From contig JADJPQ010000002.1 of assembly GCA_016713175.1 (NCBI GenBank), positions 682,001-746,000 on the forward strand: 64,000 bases of DNA. The letters run 5' to 3'. Positions 52,408-61,266 of this stretch are shown in pieces. How positions within the stretch are numbered: position 1 is the stretch's first letter; every line of letters begins with the position of its first letter. The notes beneath the pieces are model-generated. The model ran no database searches. It saw only the letters and a program-made list of their open reading frames with translations, and was not told the origin of the DNA. Both the position numbers and the translations under genes were made by a program. The DNA comes from Planctomycetota bacterium (GTDB lineage: Bacteria; Planctomycetota; UBA1135; UBA2386).

Positions 52408-54642
52408 ATGCTTCCGCGGGATCTTGCCCGACGCGCCGTGAACGCCGCCATGCGCTTTCATGCCCGCGAGCCCTGGCGCGACTTCGCCGAACACCACGTC
52501 CTTGCCTTCGCCGGCGCCGACCTGACGACGCCGATGATCGGTGTCGTGCTGGGCGCCGAACGCCGTCTGTTCGGCATCGCACTCAGCTGCGGCGATCGGG
52601 CCATCGAGCAGTTGGCGCTGCTCCTCATCGATTCGGACGAACGGGCGGTCGCGCCGATGCTGACCCTGACGTTCCAGCCACGGGCGGCGTTGTCCTTCGA
52701 GGCCCGGGTGCTGGTACGGCGAGCGGGGTTCGACGATCGGGTGCTGCCGGCCTTCGACAGCTTCTCGCCACATCGGGCACCGCGGTGCGCTCGAGCCAAG
52801 GACCTGCACCTGTTCGCCATGGTGCTCGAGGCGCTGCAGCACACGGATGATGCCGGGCTGCTGCGACCACAGCAGTTCGATTTCCGGCGCGGCGGCCGGG
52901 TGCTGACGATCCCGCTCGCGAGCAACGGCAGCGACGCCGGGCGAGACCCCGTCCGGTTCACCCGGGTCGGCGGCATACAACCGCGGCCGGTCGCCAAGGC
53001 ACGACGTGCCGGGCTGGTGCAGACCCAGGATCTGCCGCTGGTCGACGAGCATTGGCTCGCTGCCGACCCACCGCTCTTCTTCGACATTCCCGGGGTGCGT
53101 GTGCCGCGCGTGCTGGTCCTCGCCGATGCGGCCAGTGGGCGCATCGTGCTCCGCGGAGATGTCGGGCCCGACGAGTCCCCCGACCTGCGCCAGCAACTGA
53201 CCGAACTGCTCAGCCAGCCAAGTCACGGCCAACCGCGCCTGCCGCGGCGGATCACCTGCCTGTCCGGATGTCGCTATGGCGAGCTGCTGCGCTCGCTCGG
53301 CGAATTCGGCGTGATCACCGAACACGTCGATCACGACGACCGCATCGACAGGATGATCGCCAAGATGCAGGAGCGCGTGGCGGCGTTCTTCGGATCGGCC
53401 GGAGAGCCGCCCCCCGCCGCGGACCTCATGAACTGGAAGGAAGCCCGCGACACCCTCGCGGAACAGGTTCTCGACGCCGTGCCAACCCGGGCTCTGGCGT
53501 CGCGCCTTGCCCAGAAGGCGTTCTTCGGCGACACGAAACAGTACGGCGCCTTGACGGCAGCCGGTTGCACCCAGCATGTGCAGGCGTACCGCGACTGGTT
53601 CCTGACGCACTACCGGAGCCACCCAGCGCGGCGCACCGTCGCCGAGCGCATGCTCGCCGGCGATCTGCAACCCGTCGAGCGCCTGCTGCTGCGAGCCCGG
53701 ATCGACGCCCGTCCGGGCTTGTATCTGGTCGCTGGCTGTCGGCCGCCGCTGGTCGTTCTCTCGGACATCCTGAGCGACTACCAGGTCGATCTCCATGACC
53801 CCGAACTGTGCGGGTCCGCCCTGGTCAACGACGTGCTGCCCGCCAGCATCGCCGATGCCGCTGGCCATCGGTTCCTGATCCCGATCGGACCCCGGTTGCC
53901 GCTGCCCGCGGCCGAGAAGGCGCTGCTGGCCATCCACATCCTCCGCCGGCGCGGTCATTATCCCTCCGGCAACCTGAGTGACCTGGTCCGGGCAAGACCG
54001 GAACGTCTCGCCATGCTGTGGCCGTGGGTCATGATGGAGCATGAGGAACGGGCCGAGGCCAGGTTCGCCCGCGCCGACCGCGAACATCAGGTCGCGACGT
54101 TTGCAGTGGCCGACTGGCCCGGCTTGCTGGCCACTCTGTGCACATGGCCGGAAGTGCACTCGAGCCAGCTCGAGACCGATGCACCGACTTGGGCATGGCT
54201 GCCGCCGGCAGCAGCCCGCAACGCGCCGGTCTGCCTGTCGCGGGTGGCCGACACGCTGCTGGCAGAAGGCCGCGCCCGGGACGTGACCGCCATCCGCGGG
54301 CCCCTCGAAGCGATTCCCGGGGTCACCTTCGTCCGGGTGCGCCCGTGGGAGCCAGAGCCCGGCTCGGAACAGATGCGGCGCGCTCGCGAGGGTTGGCTGT
54401 CCGCAGACATGCTCGGGGTGGCGCAGCAGGAGTTCGACCAGCAACTGATCGAGTGGCTCGACCAACCGCATGCCATCCTTGGCCGGCGCACGCCTCGGCA
54501 GCTCGCGCGGACCCTCGCTGGCAAAGAGCTGGTCCTCCAGATGATCCGTGGATTGCCGGAACCGCGCCTTCTCCGCGGTGTGACCGTGCCGCGGGCACGG
54601 CTGCGCCGAGAACTGGGTCTCGATCCCGGCGAATCAGGCTAG
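52408..54642 (+). CDS. uncharacterised 744-residue protein (DUF6930/DUF7309-like)
   Basis: ATG 52408 is preferred as it follows the -10-like box; an ATG at 52378 would add ten residues. No signal peptide or membrane span, so cytoplasmic. The N-terminal part (WRDFAEHHVLAFAGADLTTP, MIGVVLGAERRLFGIALSCG) and a middle part (PRVLVLADAASGRIVLRGDV) look like the DUF7309/DUF6930 pair seen together in uncharacterised bacterial proteins; I give this from memory and with caution. The C-terminal LDQPHAILGRRTPRQLARTL resembles the 'genes plan to divide x by y' tail found in MbcA/ParS-type and SEC-C proteins. Its role is unknown. Confidence 0.65.
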   Translation: MLPRDLARRAVNAAMRFHAREPWRDFAEHHVLAFAGADLTTPMIGVVLGAERRLFGIALSCGDRAIEQLALLLIDSDERAVAPMLTLTFQPRAALSFEARVLVRRAGFDDRVLPAFDSFSPHRAPRCARAKDLHLFAMVLEALQHTDDAGLLRPQQFDFRRGGRVLTIPLASNGSDAGRDPVRFTRVGGIQPRPVAKARRAGLVQTQDLPLVDEHWLAADPPLFFDIPGVRVPRVLVLADAASGRIVLRGDVGPDESPDLRQQLTELLSQPSHGQPRLPRRITCLSGCRYGELLRSLGEFGVITEHVDHDDRIDRMIAKMQERVAAFFGSAGEPPPAADLMNWKEARDTLAEQVLDAVPTRALASRLAQKAFFGDTKQYGALTAAGCTQHVQAYRDWFLTHYRSHPARRTVAERMLAGDLQPVERLLLRARIDARPGLYLVAGCRPPLVVLSDILSDYQVDLHDPELCGSALVNDVLPASIADAAGHRFLIPIGPRLPLPAAEKALLAIHILRRRGHYPSGNLSDLVRARPERLAMLWPWVMMEHEERAEARFARADREHQVATFAVADWPGLLATLCTWPEVHSSQLETDAPTWAWLPPAAARNAPVCLSRVADTLLAEGRARDVTAIRGPLEAIPGVTFVRVRPWEPEPGSEQMRRAREGWLSADMLGVAQQEFDQQLIEWLDQPHAILGRRTPRQLARTLAGKELVLQMIRGLPEPRLLRGVTVPRARLRRELGLDPGESG

Positions 54643-54712
54643 CCAGGTGCGCCCATTCCGGCCGCGGCGCAAGTCGCAGCCCCGGTCGAGTAGATTCGAG
54701 GGCGGCAGGCCA

Positions 54713-54741
54713 TTGATGGTTTAACGAACGTTCCATACAAT
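54713..54741 (+). promoter_or_regulatory. sigma70-like promoter with palindromic spacer, TetR gene
   Basis: TTGATG (54713-54718), 17-base spacer, TACAAT (54736-54741), seven bases before GTG 54749. The spacer holds the perfect palindrome GAACGTTC (54726-54733), well placed for binding by the TetR protein encoded next. This is the best promoter match in the window. Confidence 0.6.
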
Positions 54742-54748
54742 ACCTGGA

Positions 54749-55354
54749 GTGCACCCGACGAGGGCCGCCATCCTGACCGCCGCCCAGCGCTTGTTCCACG
54801 AGCGCGGCTTCCACGCCACCAGCATGGCCGACCTGCTGGCCGCCAGCGGCACCGGAGCCGGCAGCTTCTACTACCACTTCCCGGGCAAGGACGCGGTACT
54901 CACCGCGGTGCTCGACCACCTGCACGAACGCCTCGACCGCGAAGTCCTGGCCGTTGGTCGCGCTCCAGGCCTGTCGCCAGTCGGCCGGGTGCGGGCGATC
55001 TTCGGCTTCTACCGCGCGTTCCTGACCGCAGCGCAATGCCGCCTCGGCTGCCCGGTGGGCAACCTTGCTGGCGAGCTCGCCGACAGCGCTCCCGAAGTCG
55101 CCGCCCGCCTGCATCGATTGTTCGCCGCCTGGCGGACCGGCATCGCCGACTGCCTGAAGCCGGTTGCCGATCGCCTGCCCGCGCCCCTGACCCTCGACGA
55201 CGTCACGACGTTCGTGCTGACGGTGATGGAGGGCGCCGTGATGCAGGCCCGCGTCGCCCGCGATCTGCTGCCATTCGACCAGTCGGTGCAATGCCTGACC
55301 GACTGGCTCTGCCGCCTGTTCCCCGACGACCCCGTCGCCAAGCCACGAACCTGA
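54749..55354 (+). CDS. TetR/AcrR-family transcriptional regulator
   Basis: 201 residues from GTG 54749 (GGAG partly overlaps the start). The helix-turn-helix is AAILTAAQRLFHERGFHATS with LLAASGTGAGSFYYHFPGKD. The C-terminal domain contains RLGCPVGNLAGELADSAPE and VLTVMEGAVMQARVARD, matching the other TetR here (22554-23204) motif for motif, so the two are paralogues of one subfamily. It is four bases upstream of an SRPBCC-YCII gene and probably controls it and itself through the palindrome in its promoter. Confidence 0.9.
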   Translation: MHPTRAAILTAAQRLFHERGFHATSMADLLAASGTGAGSFYYHFPGKDAVLTAVLDHLHERLDREVLAVGRAPGLSPVGRVRAIFGFYRAFLTAAQCRLGCPVGNLAGELADSAPEVAARLHRLFAAWRTGIADCLKPVADRLPAPLTLDDVTTFVLTVMEGAVMQARVARDLLPFDQSVQCLTDWLCRLFPDDPVAKPRT

Positions 55355-55358
55355 ACCG

Positions 55359-56207
55359 ATGCACCGACACCTCCTCCCCCTGTTCCTCACCGCCCTCGCC
55401 GTTGCCCAGGCCCCGCGCACGATCCGACACACCGCCGAGATCGACGCGACCCCGGCCGAACTGTTCGCCCTGTGGACGACGACCGCGGGCGTCCGGATCG
55501 TCTTCCCCGGCGCCGACGCCACCATCGAGGGCATGGTTGGCGGCGCGTTCACGGTCAAGTTCGCACCGCACATCGATCCCGATGGTCAGGCGCTCGGCAC
55601 TGCCGGCTGCAAGATCCTCGAGCTCGAACAGGACCGGCGGCTCGTGTTCCAGTGGAAGGGCCGGCCCGACTTCCCGGTCATGAACGTCGAGCCGTTGCCG
55701 ACCGCGGTGACCCTCACGTTCGCCGCGCTCGCCGACGATCGCTGCCGGCTCGAACTCGCGCATGGCGGTTTCGGCCACGGCAAGGAGTGGGATGCCGGGT
55801 TTGCCTATTTCGACAAGGCCTGGCGCGGCGTGCTCGATGCCCTGATCGAACGGCACGCGCGGCAACCGGTGCCATCGCCGGAGATCCTGGCGCTGAAGCG
55901 GACCACCGCATTCGTGGTCCGGCTCCAGCCGGGGCCGAAATGGGTCGAGGGCAAGGGGCCGGGTGAGCAGCCGAAGATCCTGAACCACTTCCTGTACATG
56001 ATGCGACTGGCAAAGGATGGCCGGTTGTTGGCCGGCGGCGCTTGCGGCGAGACCGATGGGTTGGGGATCCTGCTCGTACCCGATCGCGCGACGGCCGAGC
56101 GACTGATGGCAGCGGATCCGGCGGTGCTGGCAGGCGTGTTCGTGCCCAAGATCGAGGCGTGGCAGACCGTGCTGCCGGACGACCTGGCCGCCTACCGACG
56201 CCGCTAG
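55359..56207 (+). CDS. exported SRPBCC (AHSA1-type) plus YCII-domain protein
   Basis: 282 residues. An apparent signal peptide (MHRHLLPLFLTALAVAQ) precedes an AHSA1-type SRPBCC domain (IRHTAEIDATPAELFALWTT, GGAFTVKFAPHID, FDKAWRGVLDALIERHA). A YCII-like domain completes the chain (LNHFLYMMRLAKDGRLLAGG, ATAERLMAADPAVLAGVF). SRPBCC domains bind hydrophobic ligands. YCII domains have a His-Asp pair of unknown use, but here the His in question is LNHFL only. Export of such a protein is unusual. Translationally close to the TetR gene (4-base gap). Confidence 0.85.
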   Translation: MHRHLLPLFLTALAVAQAPRTIRHTAEIDATPAELFALWTTTAGVRIVFPGADATIEGMVGGAFTVKFAPHIDPDGQALGTAGCKILELEQDRRLVFQWKGRPDFPVMNVEPLPTAVTLTFAALADDRCRLELAHGGFGHGKEWDAGFAYFDKAWRGVLDALIERHARQPVPSPEILALKRTTAFVVRLQPGPKWVEGKGPGEQPKILNHFLYMMRLAKDGRLLAGGACGETDGLGILLVPDRATAERLMAADPAVLAGVFVPKIEAWQTVLPDDLAAYRRR

Positions 56208-56387
56208 CACGCCGTTCGGTTTGGACCGATGCTGCAAGCCGAGCGAGCGAACAGGGATACAGCACACGAATCGAGTGCGGGCGGGTTGGCAGGAAATCGC
56301 AGGTCGCGCAAACTTCCCGCCCAGGCGGCTACGCCCACCCGCACCCCGTATCCGCGCGCAGTTCCGCCGCGACTCTCCCTCGCAAAC

Positions 56388-58025
56388 ATGAAGTCCAGAA
56401 CCTGCCTGCTTGCCGTTCCGCTGTTGTGCTCCTCGCTGCCCGCGCAACAGCCCGTCCTCTTCCCGATCGGCCTGGACGACGACTATGTGACCACGCGAAC
56501 GCACGAATCGATCACGCCCACCCTGAGTCTCGGCACGGTCTCCAACCTGGTGGTCGGACGTTGCTCGGGCATGCAGGCCAACGACGTGCTCGGGCTGGCA
56601 GGAGGCTCACCCCTCATCTGGGTCTGGCCGTCGGCACACAGGACCGTCTGCCAATTCCCGGACCAGAGTGGCGCTCCGATCGAGCACGTGAACGACCTGG
56701 CCGTGCTGGTTGGCAAGGGCGACGCTCCGACCAGCGACGCCGTCGCCCTGGTCGGAGCCGACGGTTTGCGCATCTGGCGACGCCAGGCTGGCACTGCTGC
56801 GTTCCTCCTGGACACGATCCAGGATTCGACGTTCCACGACGCCAGACTCGTCGCGGCCCATCGCCATGACCCATCCGTGATCTTCTGCGTGCTGGCGAAC
56901 GGCACGGACATCGGTACCAGCAGCGCGAGTGGCAACGGTTACAGCTCGGTGCAGGCGGTGTTCCCGATCCTCGACGATCAGGGTGCCCCGACCCCCGTGC
57001 TGGCCGTGGCGGCCATCGATTGGGACAACGACGGCCAGGCCGATGTCGCAGCCCTGACCGCTGACGGGCTGGTCACCATGGATCGCAACGGCAACGAACT
57101 GGCGCGGTCGAGCTACCCCGTTGCTGCCCACGACTACCCGAGTCCGGCCCGGACGATCACGATGGTCCGCTACACCAACCTGGTGCTGATGCAGCCCCGG
57201 GAGTGCATCGCCTGGCTGGCCCCGACCCCCACCGGGCAATGCGTGCTGATGCGCGGCGCCGAGATCACCAACCGCGAAGTCGACATCGCCTTCGATCACG
57301 ACAATCACCTGGCGATCTCGGCCGGCGAATGGACCGGTGACAGCGAGGACGAACTGTTCCTCACCAACTCCGTCGATCGCCACATCACCATGCTGGTTGG
57401 CGCGGGTGGCCTGGTCCCGTGGCTGTTCCTGCCGAACCTCGGCTTCGAGATCGCGGTCCACACTGGCGCGCAGGATCCGGCGCCGGCGGCCATCGCCGAT
57501 CTGGATGCCGATGGCGATGGCGACCTTTTCGCCGCCGTCGGCAGCGTCTGCAGCGAAGTTCAATCCGATGTCAACCCGGACTCGTACAGCCTGGATGTGG
57601 AAGGCAGCGACCGCACCGGGAATCCCACCCCGGGCATGGCCGCGCCGATCCTGGTGACGTTCCAGGACATCGCACCACCGCCGGTGCCGCCGGGTTTCGG
57701 GACCGGGTACGAGGTCGAGCTGACGATCCTGCGCCAAAGCCTGAGCGGCGCCCTCGAACCGACGCCGGTGTCGCGCAACTACTACCCGGCGAGCGCCCGA
57801 ATGAACCTGTCGTTCGTCGTGGACAACGTCGTGCTCGAACAGTCCCGCTACCTGATGCTGATTCGCCCCGTGCGCCGGGTCCAAGGCCAGGTCATCCATG
57901 CCGGCAAGGCCTGGCAACAGAGCCTGATCCGACTCCACAAGGATGGCGCCACCCCGGTTCCGGGAATCGTGCCATTGGAAGAACTGCCGCCCGTCCCGCC
58001 GGTGCCGCCGCTGCCGCCCGGCTAA
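56388..58025 (+). CDS. secreted FG-GAP/VCBS-repeat protein
   Basis: 545 residues from ATG 56388 with signal peptide MKSRTCLLAVPLLCSSLPAQ. Calcium-binding FG-GAP/VCBS-type loops occur in VAAIDWDNDGQADVAALTAD and AIADLDADGDGDLFAAVGS, with more degenerate blades between (LAISAGEWTGDSEDELFLTN). The fold should be an integrin-like beta-propeller. A beta-sandwich with a Pro-rich end (PPVPPVPPLPP) follows. It lacks the shared C-terminal module. The 180 bases before it (56208-56387) hold no gene I can support. Its stop overlaps the stop of the CHAT gene on the other strand. Confidence 0.82.
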   Translation: MKSRTCLLAVPLLCSSLPAQQPVLFPIGLDDDYVTTRTHESITPTLSLGTVSNLVVGRCSGMQANDVLGLAGGSPLIWVWPSAHRTVCQFPDQSGAPIEHVNDLAVLVGKGDAPTSDAVALVGADGLRIWRRQAGTAAFLLDTIQDSTFHDARLVAAHRHDPSVIFCVLANGTDIGTSSASGNGYSSVQAVFPILDDQGAPTPVLAVAAIDWDNDGQADVAALTADGLVTMDRNGNELARSSYPVAAHDYPSPARTITMVRYTNLVLMQPRECIAWLAPTPTGQCVLMRGAEITNREVDIAFDHDNHLAISAGEWTGDSEDELFLTNSVDRHITMLVGAGGLVPWLFLPNLGFEIAVHTGAQDPAPAAIADLDADGDGDLFAAVGSVCSEVQSDVNPDSYSLDVEGSDRTGNPTPGMAAPILVTFQDIAPPPVPPGFGTGYEVELTILRQSLSGALEPTPVSRNYYPASARMNLSFVVDNVVLEQSRYLMLIRPVRRVQGQVIHAGKAWQQSLIRLHKDGATPVPGIVPLEELPPVPPVPPLPPG

Positions 58026-60226
58026 TCCGGACGACCGATCGCGCGCAGACCGGCGAAGTAGTACGGGTGGCCGCGCGCCGCCTGCCCGGCAATCTGCTGC
58101 CGCGCGCGGCGCAGCGCAGCGGCGACGCCCAGGCCCTCGCGCCGCGCGGCAAACATGGCGCCGGTGAGTTCGAGCGTCGCCGCCAACGGCACCTGCCCGG
58201 AGGCGAGGACGACGGTGTCGGCGCCGGCCATCAGGAACGCTCCGCCGGGATGACTGCCGCCATCCTCGCCAACGCGCTGCGGCGCGAGCCCGGGAGCGCA
58301 CGCCGCCAGCACGACGAGCGGCGGCACGACCAGCGACTCGATCTGGTCGGCGAACAACGCGCCGTCGTCACCGTTCGTCGCCGCCAGCAGCAGACCGGCG
58401 AACCGTTCGCGGGCTGGATCCTGGATGCCGTGGGCGACGATGCACAGTGCCCGAGCCGACGCGATCCGTGGATCGCGCAACGAGGTCGCCTTGGCTTCGG
58501 CGCGCCACCAGGTCTGCCGCTCGGTCGACAGGCCCGCCAGCAGCACCTCGCGCTGCGGTTCCGACAACTGCAGGGGCGCGACTCCGAACCGCTCCGTTCC
58601 GGGTGCATGGTCCGGATCACCGACGACCGCAACCTCGAGCCGATCACCCGTCGTCGCCCGCCGCTGGTCGGCGCGTGTCGCCAGCGCCAGTCCCAGGGTC
58701 GCCGACCCGACGTGAGTGACGGCAAACGACGTGCAGGTCCAGGTGTCATCCCACGGCAGCGCCTGCCAGATCCGACCGACTCCCTGTTCATCGCCGACCA
58801 GCACCACGTGGCGCCAGCCGCGCAAGCGCTCGGCGATCGCCGGTGGCAACAGCCGCGCCGCGATTCCCGCCGCCCGTTGCCGCAACGCGGCCACGCCAGC
58901 ACCCGAACGATCCGCCGGTTCGTGTTCGACCTCGCGCGTCAGCTCGCGAATCGCCGCCAGGAACGGCTCGTCGACGGCGAACTCCTCGTGCACACCGCCA
59001 TCGGCGTCGAGCGCCACGACCTGCCCGCCAGCGGGCGCGAGCAGATAGGCCAGCAGACCGCCGCGTTCCGGCAGCAGCCGCGCGCGCACCTCGGCAAGCG
59101 TGGCGACCGCACCACCGAGCCGACGCGACAACGTGCCGAGCGCCAGCCCGGACTCGAGGTGCAAGAAGGCGACCTCCGGCGCGGATGGCTGCAACCGCCG
59201 ATCCAGACTGAGCTGCACCGACAGCGCATTGCGGGCCACTTCGAAATGGAAGTAGCCGACGCCGCCGGCGCGCACGGGTGTCGCTCGGACCGCGGCGCCG
59301 GATGCCTGCACGGCGCCGGCCAGTTGCGTGCGCAGTCCGGGCAACTGCCCGGCATCCCCGGCGGCAACCGCGTGACGCGCGCGCATCGCCAGCACCTCCG
59401 CGCATTCGGCGGCAGGGCGATCGAGTGCCAAGCCCTCGAGACCTCTCCGCGCGGCCGCGAACCCGGATGACGCCGGGCCCGCCGCGAGCCACGCTGCCGC
59501 CGCCTCCATGGTCAGGCGAAAACGCAGCGGCGCTTCGGATACCGCGGCGGCGCAATCGGTCAGTTCGCGCGCGACCAGCGCCGCTTCGTCCGGCGAGCGG
59601 GCCAGGCGGCGCGACGCCATCGCCTTGCGCGCGGACAACACGTCACGCGCGCCGGGGACTGCCTGCAACATCTCCTCGTCGCGCAGCGCAGCCTGCGCGC
59701 GCTGGCGGGCAAGCGCCCATTCCGACGAACCGATCCTCAGGTCGATCGCGGCCTGGCACGCGCCATATCGAACGCGCGGCCCCACACCGGCCAGCAACGG
59801 CTCCAGTGCGTCCAGATCCCGGCGAGCGAGATCGATGAGCCCCAGCGCAACGTGGCAATACATCGACTCGATCAGGATCCGGCGCTGGACCATGTCGTGC
59901 AAAGGGTGCTTGCCGCCGGCAGGCGTTTGCTGCACCAGTTGCTCCCGCGCACGCTGCAGCCGCACGAGCCCGGCGAAGGGGTCTTGTTCGAGTCGATCGA
60001 CGGTCGCCAGGCCAACCTCGACCAGCGGCCGGTACCCGGACCATGCCTCGGTCGCCAGGATCTTCTCGAACGCTGCCCTGGCCTGCAGCAGGTCCTTGGC
60101 CAGCAATGCCTGCGCCCCCTGCAACGCCTGTTCGAACGTGGGTCTGGCCGGCACTGACTCCGTCTGCGCGACCGCGATCGCCAAGGTGAGACCCGCAGCC
60201 GCCCAACACACGCCGATCGCCATCAT
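58022..60226 (-). CDS. exported CHAT-domain (caspase-like) protease with TPR-like N-terminus
   Basis: 734 residues from ATG 60226 (60223 is equally possible). A signal peptide ends near AIAVAQTES. Residues of about 30-330 are helical and TPR-like (EQALQGAQALLAKDLLQARA, SMYCHVALGLIDLARRDLDA). The C-terminal domain is CHAT: ALCIVAHGIQDPARERF with catalytic His 599, VVLAACAPGLAPQRVGED with catalytic Cys 643, and the closing AVALRRARQQ-like helix (GLGVAAALRRARQQIAG). CHAT proteins are caspase/separase relatives; TPR-CHAT forms act in signalling and in type III CRISPR (Craspase). This one appears exported. It follows a trypsin-like protease gene on the same strand, 61 bases apart. Confidence 0.88.
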   Translation of the reverse strand: MMAIGVCWAAAGLTLAIAVAQTESVPARPTFEQALQGAQALLAKDLLQARAAFEKILATEAWSGYRPLVEVGLATVDRLEQDPFAGLVRLQRAREQLVQQTPAGGKHPLHDMVQRRILIESMYCHVALGLIDLARRDLDALEPLLAGVGPRVRYGACQAAIDLRIGSSEWALARQRAQAALRDEEMLQAVPGARDVLSARKAMASRRLARSPDEAALVARELTDCAAAVSEAPLRFRLTMEAAAAWLAAGPASSGFAAARRGLEGLALDRPAAECAEVLAMRARHAVAAGDAGQLPGLRTQLAGAVQASGAAVRATPVRAGGVGYFHFEVARNALSVQLSLDRRLQPSAPEVAFLHLESGLALGTLSRRLGGAVATLAEVRARLLPERGGLLAYLLAPAGGQVVALDADGGVHEEFAVDEPFLAAIRELTREVEHEPADRSGAGVAALRQRAAGIAARLLPPAIAERLRGWRHVVLVGDEQGVGRIWQALPWDDTWTCTSFAVTHVGSATLGLALATRADQRRATTGDRLEVAVVGDPDHAPGTERFGVAPLQLSEPQREVLLAGLSTERQTWWRAEAKATSLRDPRIASARALCIVAHGIQDPARERFAGLLLAATNGDDGALFADQIESLVVPPLVVLAACAPGLAPQRVGEDGGSHPGGAFLMAGADTVVLASGQVPLAATLELTGAMFAARREGLGVAAALRRARQQIAGQAARGHPYYFAGLRAIGRPD

Positions 60227-60242
60227 GTCACGATCACCGCCC

Positions 60243-60264
60243 GTGCCTTTGCCTGTCAAGGCAC
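60243..60264. promoter_or_regulatory. 7-bp stem hairpin containing a TTGACA box
   Basis: GTGCCTT, 8-base loop, AAGGCAC in the 61-base gap between the protease and CHAT genes. On the minus strand the same bases contain TTGACA (60259-60254). A -10 at the right distance is weak (TGATCG), so it is either a stem that limits read-through or a weak internal promoter. Confidence 0.3.
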
Positions 60265-60287
60265 GCCGAGCAACACCGGCAGCACGG

Positions 60288-61220
60288 TCACGCCGACCGC
60301 GCCCGCTCGCGCGGCGTGATCACGAGTTCGATCCATTCGCCGCCACGGCGCAACCGCAGCGGCAACGAACGCCCGATGGACGCCCGCGTCAGCACGCCAT
60401 GCAGATCCCCGGCGGTGACGATCCGCCGGCCATCGATCTGAGCGAGCAGGTCGCCTGATCGGACGCCCGCGACCGCCGCTGGTCCGCCGGGCACGACACT
60501 GGTGACGACGAGCGCGCGGTAGCCAGGCCACCGCAGCCGTTCGACCTGATCGCGCGTGAACTGGACGCCCTCCAACGCAACGCCGAGAAACCCGCGCACG
60601 ACCCGGCCATCCGCCAGCAGTTCGGGGATCACCGCCAGCGCCGTCGACGCCGGTACCGCGAAGCACAGTCCTTGCGCCGGGAAGAAGATCGCCGTGGCAA
60701 CGCCGAGCACCCGGCCATCGGCATCGACCAGCGGCCCGCCCGAGTTGCCCGGATTCAGCGGCGCGTCGGTCTGCAGCACGTCCTCGATCGTGCGCCCGGC
60801 GCGGCTCGGCAGCGACCGGCCGATGCCGCTGACGATGCCGATGCTCACCGAATGCGCGAGCCCATGCGGGCAACCGATCGCCAGCGCGGTGTCGCCGACC
60901 CGTACGCCGGCCGAATCGCGCAGATCCAGCGGCGCGATGACCGGGCGTTCGGGCACGCGCAACAGCGCCAGGTCGGTCGCGGCGTCGACGCCAAGCACAT
61001 CGACAACCAACGAACGGCCGTCCGCCAACGTCGCCTCGACCGCATCGGCGCCATCGACGACGTGGTGGTTGGTCAGCGCCAGGCCGTCGGGCCCACACAG
61101 GAAGCCCGAGCCGACCGCACCGCCGCGGCCGCGGCGCAGCGTGCGCAGGTGCAACACCGCGGGCCGCACGCGTTCGACCACATCGGCGACGGCATCCGAC
61201 AGCGAACGAAGCAGGTTCAT
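60288..61220 (-). CDS. HtrA/trypsin-like serine protease with PDZ domain
   Basis: 310 residues from ATG 61220. The catalytic triad is visible: His in LALTNHHVVDGAD, Asp in VDAATDLALLRVP and Ser in LNPGNSGGPLVDADG. A single PDZ domain follows (RGFLGVALEGVQF, VVPGGPAAVAGVRSGDLLAQ). Unlike DegP/HtrA it has no signal peptide or membrane anchor (MNLLRSLSDAVADVVERV), so it is predicted cytoplasmic and may cut internal proteins. Members with this layout are usually about 320-450 residues. It precedes the CHAT protease gene in the same direction. Confidence 0.92.
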   Translation of the reverse strand: MNLLRSLSDAVADVVERVRPAVLHLRTLRRGRGGAVGSGFLCGPDGLALTNHHVVDGADAVEATLADGRSLVVDVLGVDAATDLALLRVPERPVIAPLDLRDSAGVRVGDTALAIGCPHGLAHSVSIGIVSGIGRSLPSRAGRTIEDVLQTDAPLNPGNSGGPLVDADGRVLGVATAIFFPAQGLCFAVPASTALAVIPELLADGRVVRGFLGVALEGVQFTRDQVERLRWPGYRALVVTSVVPGGPAAVAGVRSGDLLAQIDGRRIVTAGDLHGVLTRASIGRSLPLRLRRGGEWIELVITPRERARSA

Positions 61221-61266
61221 CGCCGCAGAACTGGGCCGCGGCCGCGCGCGGCGCAAGGGGCGACGA

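Noticed and set aside
60243..60264. Strong internal promoter for the CHAT gene
   Set aside because: TTGACA is present but no acceptable -10 box lies 16-18 bases after it; kept only as a low-confidence hairpin entry.
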